From contig NZ_MRCM01000002.1 in NCBI RefSeq assembly GCF_002303885.1, forward strand, positions 248,001-312,000: a stretch of DNA of 64,000 nucleotides. The letters run 5' to 3'. Origin of the DNA: Flavobacterium sp. ACN2. Its GTDB lineage: Bacteria > Bacteroidota > Bacteroidia > Flavobacteriales > Flavobacteriaceae. Position 1 is the first letter of the stretch. The number at the start of each line of letters is the position of its first letter. Positions 59,237 to 64,000 of this stretch are shown in pieces. Both the position numbers and the translations under genes were made by a program. Below the pieces are notes generated by a model that saw only the letters and a program-made list of their open reading frames with translations, did no database searches and was not told the origin of the DNA.

Positions 59237-62083
59237 TTAAAATTTAAAGCTTAAGCGGGCAAAACCAAATCTTCCGTTTAATCCGAATTGAGAAACTGCT
59301 CTTGAATAAGCAAACTGATTCGCATTTGTCAAATCTGTACTTGGCGCTGGCGACAAAGTTGGGGTTGTATTTGTAAAGGCCGGTGTTGCAGGATTATTTC
59401 TGTCTGGATAAACATCTCCTATATTATTAACTCCAATTGTAGCTCTAAAATGCTTGTTGATCTGATATCCTAAAGATAAATCTGTAACCAATTTTGCGCT
59501 ATATTCCGGATGTTCGTACACAGAAGAAAATCCGTCTAAATTCACATCTGTTGCTCCTGGATCTGTAACTTTTCCGAAATAACTGTTTCTTAAATAAATA
59601 TCTAGTTTTTTAATACTGAAAGTAGTCATCAGATTGGCTTTCAATTTCGGAATTGCTTCTTCTAAATACACTCGGCTTGATTCTGGGAAGAAAGAATAAA
59701 TGTAAGGTTCTCCTCCTGCATTAACTATTGATTGCGGAATATGCAGATCTCCTACTCTTTTGGTTTCGTTGAAACTAAATGCAAAATCATTTTTAATGAT
59801 AAAATCTTGAATTACATCGTATTTCTGAGAAATTACCAAATCAATTCCTTTTGTTTCAGAATCGATTCCGTTTGTCCAGAAAGAAGCTCTTTCTACACCT
59901 TTCAAATCAAATGCTTGTTGAAACAAAGTCAATGCCTCTGCTTGTTCTGGCGAAGTTGCAGCGCCAATTTGCGCATCTGTTGGTCTAGAATATTGTCCAG
60001 ACAATACAATTCTGTCGTTGATTCTTGTAAAATAAGCATCAGTTGCAATGGTTATGTTAGCTTCAGGAATTTTGAATGTAAATCCTGTACTGATGCTTTT
60101 TGATTTTTCTGGTTTTAAACTTTCAATTCCAATACTTTTTGCTGCTTGCGAATCGTTTGTAAAATACCCCACTTGATATGGAGAACCATTGATAAACTGA
60201 GTAGAGCTTGACTCAAAATATCTTTGCTGCAAAGAAGGCGCTCTAAAACCCGTTTGTCCAGAAATTCTCCAATTGATATTATCATTTAATTTTAAAAGAG
60301 AAGCTAGTTTGAATGTAACTGTATTTCCAAAATCTGAATAGTTTTCATAACGCGCAGCTCCATTTATAAGCCATTTTTCAGTGGCATTCAATTCTAAATC
60401 AATATAAGCGGCACCACTTTTTCTGTCTTTTTCTTTAGCATCAGAAGGCTGAAATCCTGAAAATCCTTGCGCTCCTGCTCCACGTTTGTTTCCGAAGAAG
60501 TCAGTTACAATCAATGGCGAATTGCTTGGCAAGATTCCTGAAACTAAATTTCCGTTTACATCATACAATCCGTAAGAAGCTTCTTCTCCTGCTTTAATTT
60601 GGTAATTTTCATATCTAAATTCACCTCCAAAAGCAACGTTCAGCCCAGAAAGCACATCTAGTTTTTTGCTAAAGTCCAAATTGGTAGTGCTCTGTAAAAA
60701 CGAAACTTTTCCGGCATCAAAACTAAAAGGAGAATTGGTTCCTAAAGTCGCGTTGATAGAATTATTCACATCATAGTTAAAAGAGTTTGTTCCTAAGTTG
60801 GTGCTTAAATCGGTATCAAACCCAAATAATTGTGTATTTACACCAACTGCTGCTGAAGCATCTAAAATCTTTGATTCAATTTCTGGCAAGAATCCGTTTT
60901 GATACACTTGCGTGAAAGTACCAGAACCATTTGGCAATCTATTGAACGCATACGATTTACCTCCTCTATAAGAAACCCCTCCAAAAGAATATAAAGAAGT
61001 GGTTTCGCTCAAAGGATATTTAGCATTAAAATACAATTGTCCTGCAGCCAATTCTGACTGCCCAACACTCATATTATAATCACTTCTCTGCTGGCCTCTG
61101 TAAGCCAATTCATTATTAGTTACGTCAAAATTTAAAGCCGTCTGCATTTGCGCAATTGTTGTTGCAGATGCAATAGCATTTTGTTGTGCTGTTGTAAAAT
61201 AACCTACTTGCGGCGCATATTGTTTTAAAGAAGACAAAATCTGAGCCGAGTTTGCAGTCGTATTAATATTGCTAAACAAAGAGTTGATTTCTACTCCATT
61301 TTGCGCCGCTCTATTTTCAACGGCATTGTAAGCATTAAAAATTCCATTACTTCTTATTCCTGCTCTACTAGTTGCTTGTCTCGTCACCGCAGTTCCTGTA
61401 ACATTTAAGAAACTTCCCGGTTTACCCAATGAAGTTCCGTAGTTTAAATCGATTTGGGCAGTTTGACCGTCTGCTCCTCCTTCAAAATTATTTGATCCCG
61501 AAGACAAATTGGCTCCATACTGAATTCCTCCTGTCAAATAATTAGCGTTTTTCTTTAGAACAATATTAATAACTCCCGCAATCGCATCAGAACCATATTG
61601 TGCGGCAGCTCCATCTCGTAAAACTTCTATTCTTTCTATGGCAAAAGACGGAATTGCATTTAAGTCTGTTCCTACAGATCCTCTTCCTGGCGATCCGTTT
61701 ATGTTTACTAAAGCACTTGTATGCCTTCTTTTTCCGTTTACTAAAATTAAAACCTGATCGGGTCCTAATCCTCTTAATTGCGCAGGGTCAACGTGGTCTG
61801 TTGCATCTGCTGTAGATGTGGGGTTACTCGTAAACGACGGCGCAACATAATTTAAAATTTGAGTTACGCTCGTTTGCGGTGCTCCTTTTGTTATTTCTGA
61901 TACGTTAAAAACATCAACCGGAACCGGCACATCTGTTTTAACTCTGTTTTTACTTCTTGATCCAATAATAGTAACTTCAGACAGTTCGTTGTTTTTTAAA
62001 CTATCCTGCTCTTTTTTATTGTCCTGAGCATAAAGTCCTGAAAAAGTCACAAGACCTAAAACGATTAGTACATTTTTCTTCAT
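59237..62083 (-). CDS. TonB-dependent outer-membrane receptor, 948 aa, under Met/Cys attenuator
   Basis: The protein has a signal peptide (about 1-19, ending GLYAQ), a TonB-box-like LSEVTIIGSRSK, the plug (PAQLRGLGPDQVLILVNGKR, IERIEVLRDGAAAQYGSDAI, AGVINIVLKKN) and a large barrel ending FGFARLSFKF. There is no N-terminal carboxypeptidase-like domain and no SusD partner. The gene stands alone behind leader B and terminator B. The substrate is unknown. Control by a Met/Cys leader suggests uptake of a sulfur compound (methionine, cystine peptides, sulfonates or a cobalamin-type cofactor); this is inference from regulation only. Confidence 0.88.
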   Translation of the reverse strand: MKKNVLIVLGLVTFSGLYAQDNKKEQDSLKNNELSEVTIIGSRSKNRVKTDVPVPVDVFNVSEITKGAPQTSVTQILNYVAPSFTSNPTSTADATDHVDPAQLRGLGPDQVLILVNGKRRHTSALVNINGSPGRGSVGTDLNAIPSFAIERIEVLRDGAAAQYGSDAIAGVINIVLKKNANYLTGGIQYGANLSSGSNNFEGGADGQTAQIDLNYGTSLGKPGSFLNVTGTAVTRQATSRAGIRSNGIFNAYNAVENRAAQNGVEINSLFSNINTTANSAQILSSLKQYAPQVGYFTTAQQNAIASATTIAQMQTALNFDVTNNELAYRGQQRSDYNMSVGQSELAAGQLYFNAKYPLSETTSLYSFGGVSYRGGKSYAFNRLPNGSGTFTQVYQNGFLPEIESKILDASAAVGVNTQLFGFDTDLSTNLGTNSFNYDVNNSINATLGTNSPFSFDAGKVSFLQSTTNLDFSKKLDVLSGLNVAFGGEFRYENYQIKAGEEASYGLYDVNGNLVSGILPSNSPLIVTDFFGNKRGAGAQGFSGFQPSDAKEKDRKSGAAYIDLELNATEKWLINGAARYENYSDFGNTVTFKLASLLKLNDNINWRISGQTGFRAPSLQQRYFESSSTQFINGSPYQVGYFTNDSQAAKSIGIESLKPEKSKSISTGFTFKIPEANITIATDAYFTRINDRIVLSGQYSRPTDAQIGAATSPEQAEALTLFQQAFDLKGVERASFWTNGIDSETKGIDLVISQKYDVIQDFIIKNDFAFSFNETKRVGDLHIPQSIVNAGGEPYIYSFFPESSRVYLEEAIPKLKANLMTTFSIKKLDIYLRNSYFGKVTDPGATDVNLDGFSSVYEHPEYSAKLVTDLSLGYQINKHFRATIGVNNIGDVYPDRNNPATPAFTNTTPTLSPAPSTDLTNANQFAYSRAVSQFGLNGRFGFARLSFKF

Positions 62084-62148
62084 TTCTTCTTTTACTGATT
62101 AATTATTGTTTTTGGCTTAAAAAAAATCTTACAGGTTTATTTTTGGCA

Positions 62149-62179
62149 TAAAAAAAACCTCTGCGTTTCGGCAGAGGTT
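62149..62179 (-). terminator. Attenuator terminator B
   Basis: On the minus strand AACCTCTGC and GCAGAGGTT form a 9-bp stem followed by T8. It lies between leader B and the TonB receptor. Its 5' arm CTCTGC can also pair with GCAGAG in codons 18-19 of leader B (62222-62217). Confidence 0.9.
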
Positions 62180-62204
62180 CTATTTATATTTTATTGAAAA
62201 ATAA

Positions 62205-62273
62205 TTACAATAGTGTCTCTGCGGATAACTCCGGCATCTTACAAGACATCATATTGCAAACTGTAAATTTCAT
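62205..62273 (-). CDS. Leader peptide B (22 aa), Met/Cys-rich attenuator before the TonB receptor
   Basis: This ORF was read directly on the minus strand. It starts MKFTV, then CNMMSCKM (residues 6-13), and ends PELSAETLL. The control codons would be Cys6, Met8, Met9, Cys11 and Met13. Codons 18-19 (GCA GAG, preceded by C) repeat the 3' arm of terminator B and can pair with its 5' arm. The terminator stem starts 26 nt after the stop. The design is the same as leader A. Translation is unproven. Confidence 0.7.
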   Translation of the reverse strand: MKFTVCNMMSCKMPELSAETLL

Positions 62274-62308
62274 TTGTTTCTTTTGTTTTAACGGGGCAAA
62301 GTTGCAAA

Positions 62309-62328
62309 CTATTTTTTAATCGACCAAA
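62309..62328 (-). promoter_or_regulatory. Shared upstream motif, copy B, within the leader B promoter
   Basis: On the minus strand TTTGGTCGATTAAAAAATAG is followed about 20 bp from its TTG by CAACTTTG as a near-consensus -7 box. It matches the motif before leaders A and C. Confidence 0.55.
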
Positions 62329-62418
62329 CAAAAAACAAATTATTTTCTATTACCCTATCAAAATAGTATGTTATTGTTAAATTTCTGCTAGAAAAAATAA
62401 AAAAAGTTGAACTTTAAT

Positions 62419-62447
62419 TTGCAAATCAAAATGGTTTCATACCTTTG
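62419..62447 (+). promoter_or_regulatory. Promoter of the SAM-II-metK transcript
   Basis: TTG (62419-62421), an 18-bp spacer and TACCTTTG (62440-62447) match the Bacteroidota -33/-7 consensus. Transcription would start near 62453, at the 5' edge of the riboswitch. Confidence 0.75.
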
Positions 62448-62452
62448 CACCC

Positions 62453-62615
62453 GAAACAGAGGAAAAATTTGAACTGATTGCAACCTCTTCATAATGAAAT
62501 GATTTCGTTATGAATGCTGAAAGATTCATTTCAGTAGTAAAAAATGCTAAAGCAGGAACTCTCCTTTAGCCCTTTTTAGCAATTACTTTCCCTGCTTAAA
62601 TTTTTAAAAACTAAT
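62453..62615 (+). ncRNA. SAM-II-like riboswitch with inserted hairpins, upstream of metK
   Basis: P1 pairs AGAGG (62458-62462) with CCTCT (62484-62488). The loop carries ATTTGAACTGATTGCAA, which matches the SAM-II loop (GAUUUAAC..UAUUGCAA). The 3' pseudoknot strand AAAAAATGCTAAAGCAGG (near 62549-62566) matches AUGUAGCUAAAAAGG. Between them, where the minimal aptamer has about seven bases, lie two hairpins: TTCATAA/TTATGAA and CTGAAA/TTTCAG. The 3' strand is also the left arm of a second stem (TAAAGCAGG with CCTGCTTAAA, near 62599) followed by TTTTT, which could act as a terminator in one of the states. The leader ends 20 nt before metK. Confidence 0.75.
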
Positions 62616-62634
62616 ATTTTATTATTACATTATT

Positions 62635-63885
62635 ATGGCTTATTTATTTACGTCAGAATCTGTTAGTGAAGGGCATCCAGACAAAGTTGCAGATCAAATT
62701 TCGGATGCATTAATCGATAACTTTTTGGCATTTGATGCTGATTCTAAAGTAGCATGTGAAACTTTAGTTACTACAGGTCAGGTTATTTTAGCAGGTGAAG
62801 TAAAGTCGAATACTTATCTTGATGTTCAGCAAATCGCTCGCGAAGTAATCCGTAAAATTGGATATACTAAAAGTGAGTATATGTTTGAAGCGAATTCTTG
62901 TGGAATTCTTTCAGCTATTCATGAGCAATCTGCAGATATTAACCAAGGTGTTGACAGAGCTAAGCCAGAAGAGCAAGGTGCAGGTGACCAAGGAATGATG
63001 TTTGGTTACGCAACAAACGAAACTGAAAACTTCATGCCATTGGCATTAGATTTATCTCATAAATTATTACAAGAGTTAGCTATTTTAAGACGTGAAAACG
63101 CAGCAATCACGTATTTACGTCCAGATGCTAAATCTCAAGTAACTTTAGAATATAGCGACGATAACAAACCAACTCGTATTGATGCGATTGTAATTTCAAC
63201 TCAACACGATGATTTTGATGAAGAAGCTACAATGTTGGCTAAAATCAAAAAAGACATTATCGAAATCTTGATTCCAAGAATTATCGCTAAAAACCCAGAG
63301 CACGCTCACTTATTTAACGATAAAATCAACTACCATATTAACCCAACAGGAAAATTCGTTATTGGAGGACCTCACGGAGATACTGGTTTAACAGGAAGAA
63401 AAATCATTGTTGATACTTACGGTGGAAAAGGTGCTCACGGTGGTGGTGCATTCTCTGGAAAAGATCCAAGTAAAGTAGATAGAAGTGCTGCTTATGCAAC
63501 TCGTCATATCGCTAAAAACTTAGTTGCTGCTGGTGTTGCTGACGAAATCTTAGTTCAGGTTTCTTACGCAATTGGAGTTGCTGAGCCAATGGGTATTTTC
63601 ATTGAAACTTACGGAACTTCTAAAGTAAACTTAACTAACGGTGAAATCGCTAAAAAAGTAGAAGCTATCTTCGATATGCGTCCTTACTTTATCGAGCAAC
63701 GTTTAAAATTAAGAAACCCTATTTATAGCGAAACTGCTGCTTACGGACACATGGGACGTAAACCAGAAACGGTTACTAAAACTTTCTCTGCTCCAGGTGG
63801 AAATGAAAAAACGGTTACTGTTGAGTTGTTTACATGGGAAAAACTTGATTTTGTTGACCAAGTAAAAGCTGCATTCGGATTATAA
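62635..63885 (+). CDS. metK: S-adenosylmethionine synthetase
   Basis: The enzyme makes SAM from methionine and ATP. The 416-aa protein has [18 protein letters not shown] at the N-terminus (ATP-site His and Asp), [13 protein letters not shown], the P-loop-like [20 protein letters not shown] and [19 protein letters not shown], all typical. Codon use is strongly optimised, as expected for a highly expressed gene. SAM, its product, is the ligand of its own leader and of the two SAM-I riboswitches in the window, closing the feedback loop. Confidence 0.97.
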   Translation: MAYLFTSESVSEGHPDKVADQISDALIDNFLAFDADSKVACETLVTTGQVILAGEVKSNTYLDVQQIAREVIRKIGYTKSEYMFEANSCGILSAIHEQSADINQGVDRAKPEEQGAGDQGMMFGYATNETENFMPLALDLSHKLLQELAILRRENAAITYLRPDAKSQVTLEYSDDNKPTRIDAIVISTQHDDFDEEATMLAKIKKDIIEILIPRIIAKNPEHAHLFNDKINYHINPTGKFVIGGPHGDTGLTGRKIIVDTYGGKGAHGGGAFSGKDPSKVDRSAAYATRHIAKNLVAAGVADEILVQVSYAIGVAEPMGIFIETYGTSKVNLTNGEIAKKVEAIFDMRPYFIEQRLKLRNPIYSETAAYGHMGRKPETVTKTFSAPGGNEKTVTVELFTWEKLDFVDQVKAAFGL

Positions 63886-63907
63886 TTCAATCTGAATTTT
63901 AAATACT

Positions 63908-63944
63908 AAAAAAGGCTGTCTAAAAATTTTAGACAGCCTTTTTT
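63908..63944 (+). terminator. Terminator after metK
   Basis: The stem AAAGGCTGTCTAAAA/TTTTAGACAGCCTTT with a T-run lies 22 bp past the metK stop. Confidence 0.9.
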
Positions 63945-64000
63945 GTTTTTCTTCTTCTTTAAAAATCAAACCTAATATGTTTAAAAAAACTGTTAGATTT

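Noticed and set aside
1..64000. CRISPR array, prophage, integrated plasmid or tRNA-linked island
   Set aside because: No regularly spaced identical repeats, integrase, phage genes or tRNA were seen; the window looks like core chromosome with repeats.

Overview
The window is chromosomal DNA of a low-GC Bacteroidota, most likely a Flavobacterium. The evidence is the gliding-motility ATPase GldA, promoters of the TTG/TAnnTTTG type, a Xus-like TonB receptor/DUF4374/PepSY operon, a split MetH, APS-type CysH, and many short AT-rich intergenic repeats. I see no tRNA, rRNA, CRISPR array, prophage or complete insertion sequence.

Layout. 1-8.3 kb: a truncated pbpC and a giant alpha-2-macroglobulin lipoprotein on the minus strand, with a REP-associated (Y1/HUH) transposase gene and its palindromic repeats lodged between them. 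8.5-16.4 kb: a SUKH-like protein, tadA, three consecutive TonB-C-domain paralogues, dxs, a DUF3078 outer-membrane protein and dgt. 16.5-22 kb: an Lrp/AsnC gene remnant, two tandem small beta-barrel proteins, gldA and an outer-membrane receptor. 22-27 kb: a siderophore-type uptake operon (PepSY membrane protein, DUF4374 lipoprotein, TonB receptor). 27-31 kb: a PLP decarboxylase, a dicarboxylate/amino-acid symporter and a methyltransferase. 31-37 kb: methionine synthase in two pieces plus metF behind a SAM-I riboswitch. 37.7-46.6 kb: a complete sulfate-to-sulfide operon (TSUP permease, cysH, cysD, cysN, sulfite reductase fused to HEPN, cobA, siroheme synthase, ferredoxin-NADP reductase), with an Rrf2 regulator and a second TSUP permease beside it. 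48.9-54.9 kb: SAM-I riboswitch, metX, thrA, DUF3592, OsmC, metZ. 55-59 kb: a diverged homoserine dehydrogenase paralogue and metY. 59-62 kb: a large TonB receptor. 62.4-63.9 kb: a SAM-II-like riboswitch and metK.

From 31 kb to the right end almost everything serves sulfur assimilation, methionine and SAM. The control of this part is the most interesting content. Besides two SAM-I and one SAM-II-like riboswitch, I find four very short leader ORFs (21-26 codons), each followed by an intrinsic terminator. Two are strikingly Met/Cys-rich: the one before metY has 6 Met and 6 Cys in 26 residues, and the one before the 948-aa TonB receptor carries CNMMSCKM. In all four, a segment at or near the 3' end of the leader ORF is complementary to the 5' arm of the following terminator. 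This is the geometry of ribosome-stalling attenuation: a stall at Met/Cys codons would free the antiterminator segment. Three of the leaders share an upstream GTCG(T/A)T(T/A)AAAAA motif. Two are followed by a small unknown protein (58 and 66 aa) with a common SLLFxxYxxExE tail. If real, this is a family of Met/Cys-sensing attenuators acting alongside SAM riboswitches, and it predicts a sulfur-containing substrate for the TonB receptor.
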